Origin: Anaspis maculata
Taxonomy: Eukaryota; Arthropoda; Insecta; Coleoptera; Scraptiidae
NCBI GenBank assembly: GCA_949128115.1
Contig: OX421965.1
Span: forward strand, 8,835,420-8,899,419
Direction of reading: 5' to 3'
Length of the DNA stretch: 64,000 nt
The notes beneath the pieces were generated by a model, which worked only from the letters and a program-made list of their open reading frames with translations, ran no database searches and had not been told where the DNA came from. The position numbers and the translations under genes were made by a program. Shown one piece after another: positions 1 to 11,311 of this stretch; position 1 is the first letter of the stretch, and each line of letters starts with the position of its first letter.

Positions 1-769
1 GGCTGTTCTGGCATCACACACATGGAATAGGGGGCAAAGCTATCAATTAAATATTTTCCGACACACGAAGTGTAACGATGACAGCCCGCGAAATTTAAAA
101 AATCTCTCAGTGACTACGTCTCATTGACGTCAGTGAGATGTTACACTTCGATCAATTGAAAGAAGTAACAATGTTACGTCCGGGAGATGTCTCATGTGTG
201 ATGTTCATTTTATGTTCATTTCGAAACATCTCTCAGACATCACATCGTATAACATCGCGGATGAACATCTCATAGATGTGGAAGTAACGTTCATTGTGAT
301 GTTATTTTGTGACATGATTGAGATCATCTCATTTATGAAACATGATATGTTATGCTGAGTGGGAGGGAGCTGGTAGAGGATAGTCAGTAACTTGGGCCGT
401 GTATGGGGTTGGCCTGTGAGGGCTTGGCACCGCACGTTCAGCCCGAATCAGAGGGCAGGCGAATGAATCGTCTAGCTGTATCAAACAGTATCTGACAACC
501 ATTTTGACTTTTCGAAGGATGAGATGTTGACGGTAGTCATTGGAAGCAATGGGCGAGTTCAGCAAGCTCCATATGGTGGAATCCGTGGATCTAGTTGCCA
601 AATATAAGCTGCTGGACGGCTTGGTCGATCCACTATCTGATCCACCGCTACCATAAACCAACTGTGGTGGAAAAAATGGCGATTTGGTGGCTGTGACCGT
701 TCAAGAGGCGCATGCGGCATCTACCGATGGCACCCACCATAGGACTTGCTGAACGCGCCCAATGTCATC
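1..769. other. Non-coding stretch with short inverted motifs
   Basis: No supported gene. Positions 100-370 repeat a short aacatctca/tgagatgtt-type motif in both orientations. An imperfect inverted pair of about 28 bp lies at 550-579 and 734-761, sharing the core gttcagcaag. It may be the edge of an older repeat that the P-like element at 778 entered. The open frames here are short and show no domain. Confidence 0.4.
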
Positions 770-798
770 ATGGTGACCAAAGAATATAAACGTATAGA

Positions 799-1679
799 CG
801 AGCAAGAAGCGACACTGGACGGAGTGGGGGGAAGCCGTTTTTCAGTGCGCAGGTTCACCCGCTACGTCTTCCATATGATCATATGACCTCCGACGATTGC
901 GTACTGTGTGGTTTCAATAAATAGTCTAATTCAGTTATTCCGTCATTTGAAACTCAAAGGCCACAACTTCTTGTTGACCAGGCCTCTAACCACGGATTGC
1001 CTAGAAAATTTCTTCGGCGTGATCAGAAGCCATGGTGGAAACAGCACCAATCCTACTCCACAACAATTTATTAATATTTTCAATAAAATGTTTTTTGTGC
1101 AATACATGCAACATAGCGATAAGGCGAATTGTGATGAAGACTGTGATACTTTCATGAATGAGATTAATTTATTGAAAGGTAAGTACTGATCGTCGTTACA
1201 CCATCAGGCATGTTGAAGTAAATAATTTAGATGCCAGTTTAATTACACGCGGTAGTTTATCTATCTATACATCAAAATTGCAATCTATGCTTAGCTGAGA
1301 GTGAAGCGGTCAAAGAATTGACGCCTACCAACATATTCTGCGATTTCAAAGCGTACGAAACTGCTAGCAAGCAAAACTTTTGGGGAAATCTTTTCGAAAA
1401 TTTGACAATTTTCTCAGGCATTGTAGACAAATTGTCAGATTTGTGCAATAGCATAAGTGCAAAACGTTTTCGTCTGCATAATAATTGCCATTTTCGACAA
1501 ATCGGCTTACGGTTTTTACTCATTTGACCTGCGAGTCCGACGACATGCCGTTGCCGCTACTTGTAGGTAGCTGGGTGTTAAGTTTGAATTGCCGCTCTTT
1601 TAGGCGCACTGCCAAAATGGCGACGTGTTACACGAAGAACAATAGAACTGTCAAGAGTGTCGCTTCTTGTTCGTCTATT
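799..1679. mobile_element. Inner segment bounded by 22-bp inverted repeats inside the P-like element
   Basis: The ends TAGACGAGCAAGAAGCG (left) and its inverse (right, with one change) bound this segment. In the uninterrupted right terminus of the outer element the sequence runs directly from ...aacgtat into tggcgaaaatc, so this looks like a later insertion of a second, shorter P-type element carrying the transposase fragment. An internal rearrangement of one element is the alternative. No clear duplication beyond TA is visible at the joints. Confidence 0.45.
908..1189 (+). pseudogene. P-element/THAP9-type transposase, C-terminal fragment
   Basis: The frame reads LKGHNFLLTRPLTTDCLEN, then FFGVIRSHGGNSTNPTPQQF. 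The pattern 'L(T)xDxLENFFGxxRxxGGxxxxPTPxQF' is the conserved C-terminal block of P-element and THAP9 transposases (family knowledge). No THAP domain or catalytic region precedes it, so this is a fragment. The frame closes just after an AAG|GTAAGT sequence at about 1180-1186 that looks like a splice donor; P elements have introns. Weakly transposase-like open sequence may continue at 1272-1520, but it is not clear enough to call. Confidence 0.75.
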
Positions 1680-2251
1680 GGCGAAAATCAGCGGCCACCA
1701 GAATGCGCTGAACGCAGTCAAACATGGTGGCCCAAGGGGCCTTGACAAATAGGTACCCAGCGCACAGCCCAGCGCCGTAGCGCAGTAGCACTCGACAGTT
1801 GACAGTACCTACTCCAAATCATAAGAATATTGACAGTTTTGACAGTTGAAAAATAATTAAATTTTTTTGTCTTCCTTGTTTTCCACATCGTCGTGAATGT
1901 GGGCGAGTGAGTGTTGTAGCTCTGGTTGTAGTTTGACTTGAATTACTGCGTTAGTCAATGCACAATGCAGCTGCGAAAAACGATACGTAAGTTGGTGAAA
2001 TGCTGGCCGAAAAATGCAATCTCTGAATGCTTATTTTACATTACAGATGTTGAGTTGTGTGAGCCCCTTGCACACAAGGTGGAAATACTAAGCCCCCACA
2101 AGACAAGGCATAGGTACAACAGGACGCATCACGAAAATGTGCCAACAATTACCGTTTAGGCCAGAAAGATGAACATTCTTTTGGAGTAATCGTACGACTC
2201 ATACAATGACTGTAAAGTGAAATTTCAGTAGCTAATAAGCATTTACCGCTG

Positions 2252-3030
2252 TCTACACCTTTTCCAGTTGTAGTTCAGAAAATATCAATTGTATTTCAGA
2301 TATCGTCAATTGAATTTCAGAATAATCAAGTGTAGTTCAGAAAGCGTCAATTGTATTTCGGATTAGTCACTTGTAGTTCAGAAGGCGTCAGTCAATTGTA
2401 TTTCAGATTTATCAAATGTAGTTCAGAAAACTTGAACTGTACATCAGATTATGTCAATTGTATTTCAGAAAGCGTCAATTGAAGTTCAGAAGGCGTCAAT
2501 TGTAGTTCAGAAGACATCAGTTGCATCTCTGATTAGTAAAATGTGGTTCAGAAAGTATCAATTTTATTCGGACTCCTGCAAATTGGGGCACTTTTGCACA
2601 GCCACAGCTTCGAACTCTTGATCTTCTTGTATGATGAACTGCAGATATCTTCTGTGTAACAGATGCCTGCGGTGGTGTTAATCGCACGACCGGCTTCCGC
2701 AGCACTGAAGAACGACAAATGCTACAATTATCTTGGAGCTGCATTGATTGATAAATTATACATATGAATTATTTTCTGAACTACAAATGACATGTTCTGA
2801 AATACAAATCACGCTTTCTGATATACAAATGATGCTTTCTCAAATTCAATTTATCAATCTGAAATACAATTGACTGTTTCTGAAATACATTTGACTAATC
2901 TGAAATAAAATTGATACTTTCTGAACTACATTTTACTATTCTGAAATGCAATTGACGTCTTCTGAACTACAATTGACGATATCTGAAATACAACTGATAT
3001 TTTCTGAACTACAACTGGAAAAGGTGTAGA
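2252..3030. mobile_element. Foldback element with arms made of ~20-bp repeats
   Basis: The left arm (2252-2570) is a run of about 14 diverged units of the form tgtagttcagaaNNNtcaat; the right arm (2765-3030) is about 12 units of the reverse complement. The outermost unit matches exactly on both sides: tctacaccttttcc at 2252 and its inverse ending at 3030. The spacer (about 2575-2760) is unique. This is the design of foldback transposons, in which the long inverted repeats consist of short direct repeats. No coding capacity is seen. Confidence 0.8.
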
Positions 3031-3976
3031 ATAATAAAAATCATAGTTTATCAATAATAATTGAGTATTCTTCAATCATAAGTTTGATCATAGCTCATCG
3101 GTTGATGTTAGTGTTTCTACAATGGAAAATATTTTCATAACGATTAAGTTGTTCTAAATCTGAACTGATGAGGCGAGTGACGGATTCTGATTTGCAGGCC
3201 AGGTATCTTCTCTCAATACCGCTGGCGTTGATCTCCAGGCTCTCCGTCTGCTCTCACTGGCTTATCGGAGATGGCTTCACGAGTTCACAACACTGTTCTA
3301 ACAACTGGTCCACAGAACCCAACCTCCAAATGGTTTTCAATTATCCATTTATGAGACATAACAAAGCACAAGAGTCTCAGTCACAGTGAGCCCCAGTCAC
3401 CCCACACACGATTAAATGACCTGCCTCAATCACTTCTTCGCACTTTGTCGAGAGGGGGCTGATTTGGTCACCAACATGACCATAAATATTGGGCAAATGA
3501 ATCTGTATTATCGGCATTTTCTAAAACAAAAATAAGTTAGAGATACTGCAACGAAATTCCATTCCCAACGAACCTTCAGTTCTTGGCCCACTGTTACGAG
3601 TTCGTGACTGTTACGCTTTCACTGACAGCTATCACTGTTGACAGCTGTTGTGATGTAAATGCGCACTGCGTTTACTATGTGGTTTACTACCTATTTGTCA
3701 AGGCCTCTTGGGCCACCATGTTTTATTGCGTACAGCGCCACCACGCGGAAAAGATTTTCGCCAATACGTTTATATTCTTTGATGGTGACAGCGGTGCATA
3801 GTACAATGCGCCATTAATTCAGGCTTTTGCCGCTATACAGCCCCATTGGCTAATGAGCAGTCAATCATTAGATCAATCAGTCAATTAATCAGTCAAGTTT
3901 CTATAAAGACAAGTACCAAGTACCATACTTCGAGAAAAATAATCGCAAGTGATGTTTAAACTTCTGCTTTTTACAG

Positions 3977-4168
3977 GAAAAAATGACGCTGGAAAATGAA
4001 TTGGACGAAGTAAAGTCATCGCTGAAGGTGGTAAACGACGACTTGTTGAACGCAAAGAACGACTTGTGCACGAGAAACGTTCGCATCGAAGCACTGCAAG
4101 AAGAAATACAACAGATGAAAGGACAGCTGGAAGCGACGATTGAAGAACGCAGTTCTTTGTCAAACAAG
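3977..4168 (+). CDS. Coiled-coil protein, internal exon (64 codons)
   Basis: The acceptor ttttacag ends at 3976 and the donor AAG|GTACGT starts at 4169. The 192-nt exon is phase 0 at both ends, so it can join directly to the phase-0 exon at 20740. It encodes a charged helix rich in Glu, Lys, Leu and Asn (ENELDEVKSSLKVV, then RNVRIEALQEEIQQMKGQL) with heptad-like Leu/Ile spacing, typical of a long coiled coil. The in-frame Met at 3983 could serve as a start, but the acceptor immediately upstream argues for an internal exon. The upstream exons lie outside the window or were not found. The protein family is not recognised. Confidence 0.7.
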
Positions 4169-4689
4169 GTACGTTTACCTCATATTGTATTAGTCATCAT
4201 CCAGCATCGTAAGATTCACAAGTCGCTGATCTGACGCATTTTTATGTCATGACGATGATACGCATAAATTGCAATCAAAACTGTGCTTTTGGTACCCCAT
4301 ATACCTGCCTCCTGCCTGTATACATCAACTTTCACCGTGCGTTCCGTAATCCGTTCATCACGGATGTGCTACAGATGAGTAATACCCATGCTGGATGTTA
4401 ATTAATTAGGTATTTTCGTGGAATTCGAAATGCTCTGTCCAATATCTCAATTATATTGCTGTGCTGGTGTTGCGACAGCAAACTGCTGGACATAATTTGC
4501 GACTCACTGAGTCAATCGTAAAAGTGCAGCAGCCAGCAGCGTCTGGAACTTGTTTATTTTTAAAGAGTGCGTTATTTTCAGCAATATCATTGATACTGAC
4601 AGGCACGTGGCCGTTGAGTGCCGTGTAATAAAGTGATCAAGATTAGGGTCATTTTTACAAATCAGTTATTGTCAACGGTCGTTGTGCTT

Positions 4690-7060
4690 TTCCAGTTAAA
4701 ACCTTCACAAATCACAAATTGTCTCGGCTTGGGCCATGTTTCACAAAAGCGACAAGTCTGACACGATACAAGTGTGTTGTATTGGCTACCACCTGGAGGT
4801 TACTATTGTCGCAACAATGGGTTACCAAGGCTAGAAACTTATAAATTGTCGATTGTAGTACTTTTATAAAACGGGCGCCAGAAGCCCATTGCATAAATAG
4901 CCCAGGCATTTTAGGTTTTGACCTGGAAAAAAATAACGTAAGTCTGAAAATTGGTGGAACGCTTCCACTTCAACCCCTTAACCACATACTGAAAGTCCTA
5001 AAAAATCCTATGTCCGCTTCATCGGTTTTTGGTGGCAAAAAGGTGTAAGTGACATTATTTTAGAAACCTATCAAAATACGCGTTGAAGTTTCAATGCAGC
5101 TGAAAACTTCCGAAAATGATCTTTTCGGTCAGTTATTATTGAACAACATATTGGAAGTCCAAAAAAAATCCTCTCTTCGCTTCATTGGTTTTTGGCTGAA
5201 ATACAGCTGAAAATTGCTAAAACTGGTCTCCTTTGTCAGTTGAACAGCATACTAGAAGTCCTTAAAAATCCTTCGTCCGTTTCATCGTTTTTTTGGCGGC
5301 AGAAAGGTATAAGTGAAATTTTGTTTGCTACTATTTAATAAAATACGAGTTGAAGTTATGATACAGGTGAAAATATTAAATCTCTTTGGTCGGTTGAGCA
5401 GCATACTGAAAGTCCTAAGAAATCCTGTGTCCGCTTCATTGTTTTTTGGCGGCAAAAAAGTGTAAGTGACATTGTTTTGGAAACTGTTCAATCAAACAGG
5501 CGGTCAAGTTTCGATACAGCTGAAGATTGCTGAGAATGCTCTCCTTGATTAGTTGAGCAACATATTGAAAGTCCTAAAAAATCTTCTCTCCGCTTTATTA
5601 GTTTCTGGCGGCAGAAAGGTATAAGTGAAATTTTCTTTTGTTACCTACTATTTATTAAAATACAGGTTGAAATTTCAATACTGCTAAAAATTGCTGAGAA
5701 TGGTCTCCTTGGTCAGTTGAACAACACAAAAAATACTAGGAAAACTCTTGTTTACTCCATTGTTTTTTGGCGGAAAAAAGGTATAAGTGACATTGTTTTG
5801 GAAACTATTATTTAATGAAATAGGCGTTGAAGTTTCAATTCATCAGGAAATTTCTGGAGCTGGTTTCCTCGATTATGTGAACAACATACTGAAAGTCCCA
5901 AGAAACCCTATGTCCGCTTCATCGTCTTTTGGCGGCAGAAAGGTAAAAGATCATTTCTTGAAACTATTGTTCAAAATATGTGTTGAAGCTGCAATACATT
6001 TGAAAATTGCTGAAAATAGTCTACTCGGACTAGTACAGTCAACTAACAAAGGAGACCATTTTTAGCAATTTTCAGCTATACTGAAACTTCAACTCGTATT
6101 TCAAAAAAAAATAGTTTACAATATAATGTCACTTATAAATTTATGCCGCCAAAAAACACGGAGCGGGCATAGGATTTCTCAGGACTTCAAGTATGTTATT
6201 CAACTAACAAATGATACTATTTTTCAGCAACTTTTAGCTGTGCTGAAACTTCAACTCATGTTTTAATAAATAGTTTCCAAAATAATGTCACTTGAAACTT
6301 TTTGCTGCCAAAAACCGATAAAGTGGACATAGTATTTTTCAGGACTTTCAATATGTTGTTAAGCTGACAAAGAAGACCATTTTCGGCAATTTTGAGCTGT
6401 ATTAAAACTTGACCGCGTGTTTAATTGAATAGTTTTTAAAACAATGTCACTTATACCTTTTTGCCGCTGGAAAAAAAGTATGAAGCGGACATAGGATTTT
6501 TTAGGACTTCCAATATGTTGTTCGACTGGCCGAGGAGACCATTTTCAGCAATTTTCAGCCGTATCGAAGCTTCATCGCGTATTCTAATAGATAGTTTCTG
6601 AATTATTGTCACTTACACCTTTTTGCCGCCAAAAACCGATGAAGCGGACATAGGATTTTTTAGGACTTTCAGTATGAGCTTAAGGGGTTAAAGTGGAAGT
6701 GCTCTACCAATTTTCAGACTGACGTTATTTTTTTCCAGGTTTTGGTCAATTTTGATCTGAAATGCCTGGGCTAAAAACTACAAATCCTATTTACAAAAAA
6801 TGTATAACCTTTGGCAACCTATTGTTGCAGCAGTGGTAACCAACACGAAACATTTGTAGGATCAGACTTAATTTAAAACCAGGGATCACGATTAAAACTA
6901 CAAGTCCAATTTTACAAGTGTGTAGCCTTCGAGGTAGCCTTGGTAACCCATTGCTGTAACCAACACGACACACTGAAGTACAATCGACAATTAATTTACA
7001 AGTGGGTAGCTTTGGGTACAATTATTGCAACAATAGGCTTAGGTACCAAGGCTACATTAT
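4690..7060. mobile_element. Large foldback element with ~160-bp tandem units in both arms
   Basis: Units of about 155-165 bp with a core like gcttcatcggtttttggcgg then aaaaaggtgtaagtgacatt occur near 5020, 5187, 5280, 5432, 5590, 5755 and 5915 in plus orientation and near 6150, 6305, 6462 and 6625 inverted. The switch of orientation is at about 6060. The outer arms also pair: ccccttaaccacatactgaaag near 4975 with its inverse near 6660-6690, and cctggaaaaaaataacg near 4922 with its inverse near 6725. Further out, flanking sequence (tacttttataaaa..gggc..cag) recurs at 4860 and 7250. No transposase is visible; the outer boundaries are approximate. Confidence 0.7.
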
Positions 7061-8307
7061 AGACAATACAAATAGAGAAGACCATATGTTATCACCACCG
7101 TCGTCACGGATATTGGGGCATCAAAAATCAGCCAACCTTTTTTTGAATGATGGACACACCTGATTCCTACGCAACCGTAAAAATTCGTGACGACATGTGT
7201 CTTTTCTATTTGTATTGTCTATACACACTTGTAAGTTGTCAACTGTACTTTTATAAAATGGGCCCCAGGGCGTAGCAAAACCAGACAGTCGGTTCCGTTA
7301 CGAACGAAACTCTGGAGATGTCTCGAGATGTAGAAATAGTAGGTAACAACTTTGATATCTCGTTTGATACCAAACCTAAAGCAGTACGTACCCTTCAGGT
7401 AGGTATTCAATTTCACTGAGTGTTAAACTTTGAAGCAACAGTTCTGACTTCTGACATGCCAATAAAAGTTAACCATCAGTCATCGATTACCACCTGTCAG
7501 AAAAATCCAGTTCAACATTATAGGTAACATATTGGTAACATGCACACTAGGTATAGGTACCTACATATACACCATCATTGTCATTTACATTGTGGTCACG
7601 CGATGTAATAAAATGGCAAACAAACCCAGAAACCTGCTGCTCGATCGAGCCCCACCGCGATATAAACGTAAGGGGCCCACCATATCATCAGCTGAAGAAC
7701 AAAGAATTATTCAATCGTATGGGACATACAGCATACAGTGGGAATGGGTATTCCCCACGGACTGTCCGTCCGTCGTCGCAAGTCATCATCCCGTACCTAC
7801 CTATCGCTCTAAAAATAGCGCGCTCACAAACGACCTTGACTTGTGTGTGTATGCATAATTTTATATTTCTGCTTATATAAATTTATTGTAATTTATTGAT
7901 AATGGGAATACTATTCATATATCTCTGTTTGCAAGAAAAAAATCTGTGGTGTTTTCCTGTTTTGCGAAAAAAAAAGAGGCGTGTTTCGTAGGTGGAAGTA
8001 CGGAAGGAAGGTACCGACGATTTTCCCCAAGTGTGACGTGAATCTTCTACAATAATGGAATTGATATTACAAGCTGATGGTCTGAGGTCTCCTTTCCCAT
8101 ACTTTGCGGTTTTTCTTTCCACATCAAACTGTCGTACTCGGGAGCTTAGATGGTGCCAGAGTCCAGTAGAGGAGTAGAGGGTAGAGGTGCTAAAAAACTG
8201 TCAGAATCATGTATCAAGTCATATGATATGTACCTTCATGGTCGAAAAATCAGCGTCTTTAAAAGCGCCTTTGCACTAGAAACCACAAAATTGAGCCAAC
8301 AATACAA
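7061..8307. other. Intronic stretch without recognised gene
   Basis: Contains a direct copy (7230-7275) of a motif from the left flank of the preceding foldback (near 4855-4880), then AT-rich sequence. Open frames are short, overlap on different frames and lack domain features. Confidence 0.4.
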
Positions 8308-8891
8308 TAACCTTCGCATAGCCATGGGGGGTATATGCCCATACCCCAAGCATGTTTTTTACCGATAACTTTTGGAATTATTTTTTCTCACTATTGAGCT
8401 TTCATGTATTTGCCTTAAACACACAGAGCATCCAATTGTCGGAAGGAAATTGAAAAAACAAAAAAAATCCTTGGAAATATATGACATTTCGGGCTGGGGT
8501 ATTGAATACACCCCTCACCGTATGCAATATATTGTTCCACTATTCAATATAAGCTCACTCTTGTGACGTTTGGTAGCCGTTCTGTTGTCAAGTTTCTAGT
8601 CGTTCTGCTTTCCAGTTGGTACACATTTGACACAAAGCAATTGTCTTATTATACCCTACACCACATTAATTTTTACGTGAGATTACATTTCTTGTCTAAA
8701 ATTTTTTTCTCACTTGAAAAAATCCAGGTATCAACTTTTTGGACTCAATACACTCGTAAAGTACTATCTCAAGAAACAAAAGCTTACAAATGGCCTAATT
8801 CATTAGTAGCAATAGCTCTCGGTTTTGGGGTATCTGCCATACCCCCATGGTATCAGACGTGTAGTGTAGACCCATGGCTATGCGAAGGTTA
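8308..8891. mobile_element. MITE with ~21-bp terminal inverted repeats
   Basis: The left end TAACCTTCGCATAGCCATGG and the right end at 8891 are inverse copies. A further inner pair (ggtatatgcccataccccaa near 8330 and ggtatctgccatacccccat near 8830) makes the ends imperfectly palindromic. No coding sequence. The target duplication is unclear. Confidence 0.6.
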
Positions 8892-8904
8892 ACGGCAATA
8901 TTGA

Positions 8905-9560
8905 CCTTTCTGGGTCTTTGCGTCAAATATGTCGTTCAAGAAAGCGATAAAGGATAAAGGAAACTTGGTGGATTGCCATACATTCAGAATAATAGGTCTG
9001 TATGGACAGCGCTTGTTTTTTATGTTTTGTGAATCGATCATGATGTGTACGTATCTGCGTATGTATACCAGCTGTGATGTCACGATAACTGCCGAACCGC
9101 TCATCCGATTAAGTTGAAGTCTGCTATAGACTTGCTTTTAGCTTTTATATGGAATGCTCTGATTAGTTTTTGGTTGTCACGTTTCAAATAAAAGTTTATT
9201 GACTGTAAAGCAAATGACCTATTTTTCAAGGAGCTCAAGTGCATTTAAAAGCCCTTGAAAAACTGCATTCAGACTCAGGAGAGTTAAGTGTAATGCTCCA
9301 TCTGTCACTTGTCAGAAGATATAAAATGAAGTTTAATTTAATAACTCTAAACTACTTGATGGATGTGAATTAAATTCAGCAAAAAAGCAGGGTGACGAAG
9401 AAGGAAAGTTTTGGTCAACAGTCGCAGTTTTCCACCATTTCCCGGTCTGGCGCAATGAGTTTTCCAAATTGCGGAATTAATAGTTTTCGATACGTTGATC
9501 GCGCAGAAAATCGTAGCCCCCAAAAAGCCAGAGCAACCCCCCCTGGTGAAAATTGAGAAT
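8905..9560. repeat. Dispersed repeat, diverged copy of 22515-23110
   Basis: Collinear matches include cacgataactgccgaaccg (9081 versus about 22688), attagtttttggttgtca (9161 versus about 22763), aagcccttgaaaaactgcatt and the gatggatgtgaa.. block near 9358 versus 22982. The copies are clearly diverged, and the copy at 22515 starts with ttcccggccccaccaacatg. No protein is encoded; the repeat class is unknown. Confidence 0.6.
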
Positions 9561-10540
9561 GGCTCCACCCCTCAAAACTTTCATTCTTAATTGTATTTCA
9601 CAAAAATAAAATAAAATTGGCTTCGGCACGAAATGCAGAGTTCATTTTAAATATGGCTCGAAGCCGCCGGACTAATAGGCGAATAGGCGAGATTCAGTGC
9701 CATTTTTGCGCTTGTGCAACCATGCTAGGGGATTTGAGAATAGTGCCGTATGCTAACACATGTAAAAAGCGTAATTTCAACATTGTATATTATTGAAACG
9801 GCTGGAAATGGAACTTCCAAATAAGTTGTGGAAAAAAGAGCGTTTTTTGATCTTTCATTGTGTTCAAGACCAGCAATGATGGATCAGTTTTAGATACACG
9901 ATGAGCGAAAATATGGTAACGTGTTTATCAGTTAGTGTTTTTTGAAAATACCGCCCTATTTATAGTATTCTTCTCTGCCTTACGGTTGCCGTCCTGTCTG
10001 TCGATGGCACCTTGCGATGGCATGAAACTGCAAGTAAACAAATGGTAAATGAAATTTTATCGGGTTATATCAAAGGTTTTGTGTTTTCTGTTTCTTCTTT
10101 CAAAAATGACGGGCAGTTTGTTGAGTGCCTGACTGCAAAAACCGTACGAAAAAAACATTGCAGTTTCATTCCATGTGTCTTCCCAAACAAACATCACCTT
10201 CTAGGCAACCAGTTATACACTGAAAACGGCTTTTTCGTTCTTTTCGGAACACTACGCGCGGAATGCATTTTTTCGACAGCAATGCACATGGACAACATTA
10301 TTTCGCCTAATCTAGCATGGAAATCAGGAGTTTCTTGTCATCTATTTTTCTTTGTTAAATTGGTGGCTGAAAATTTGCAGGTTTTGACTTTTCCTAGCTC
10401 GCGCAGACGCATGAGTTCCATCCCCTAGCTTTGCGAACCTACAGCGCATGTCCGTGCCGCTGAATATCGCATATTGACAAAGCTTGTTTGGAAATTAGGA
10501 AAAAAAGTCAGCTTGATCGTTCGGTGTATTTAACCACCTA
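9561..10540. other. Intronic stretch without recognised gene
   Basis: A 138-codon open frame (10012-10428, plus) has no recognisable domain, signal or repeat. Nothing else supported is seen. Confidence 0.35.
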
Positions 10541-11311
10541 TAATCAATTTCACGGCTATCTGCATTAGAGCAAGCTATGGAAAAATTATTTTTTGTTGGT
10601 AAGAATGAGTAGGAATCCATAACCGTCGTCGTAGAAGGTTTGTGTAAATGTGGTATGTGAAAAGGTTAGGTCTTGTGGCATTTGTGGCAGATGTCACCCG
10701 TCGCGCGGTGTGATGCACGTCAAGTCAAAATGTTCAGTTTATTTGGGGAAAACAGATAAACACGTGTTCCTCGGAGTGTCAATTAGCTGGACACCATCTT
10801 CACGGGTTGGTGGCTCTTTACTTGTGCTTTGGTAGTGGCGGCCAGTGAGCCAGTGTATTAAATGACGACAAAAGAAGTCAGCGGCAGCACTAAAGGGAAG
10901 TAGGACTGATAGTAGGAAGTACTACGTGCTCTACAACACTAAAACAGTATACATGCCAGAAGAAGATGAAGAAGGGAATACATACATGAAATGGTCAATA
11001 ATTTCATGTTGAGAAGATCTTCCAACACAAAGTGCTCCCACGCGTCGTGTCTCGACTGTCTTGTCTTGTACAGTGCAACTCCATAAATCAATGTCCATGA
11101 AAGCGAATTTTCTCAACCCCACTGGGGCCACTGGACAGGCATTTTCATTAATTTTTCTTTCCTTTAGTGCTGCCGCTGACTTCCTTTGGCGTCATTTTAT
11201 ACACTGGCTCACTGGCCGCCACCACCAGAGCACAAGCTAAGACCCACCAACCCGTGAAGACGGTGTCCAGCAAATTTACACTCGGAGGAACACGTGTTTA
11301 TCTGTTTTCCC

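Larger units (their letters stand above)
778..3781. mobile_element. P-superfamily-like DNA transposon, degenerate, with 8-bp target duplication
   Basis: The left end reads CAAAGAATATAAACG and the right end is its reverse complement, ending at 3781. The same 8 bp, atggtgac, flank both ends (770-777 and 3782-3789). CA..TG termini and 8-bp duplications are the known habit of P elements, and a P-type transposase remnant lies inside (908-1189). The left repeat is broken after about 20 bp by a segment bounded by a second inverted pair, TAGACGARCAAGAAGCG at 797-818 and 1658-1679; after 1679 the sequence rejoins the outer repeat as ttggcgaaaatc. A third inverted pair lies at about 1722-1753 and 3688-3718. 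The element also holds the foldback at 2252-3030. No complete transposase survives. Confidence 0.75.

Noticed and set aside
7532..7880. Overlapping 100-108-codon frames (plus)
   Set aside because: Two overlapping frames without domain, repeat or splice support.
10012..10428. 138-codon open frame (plus)
   Set aside because: No domain, signal peptide, splice context or repeat relation; length is not exceptional for the region.
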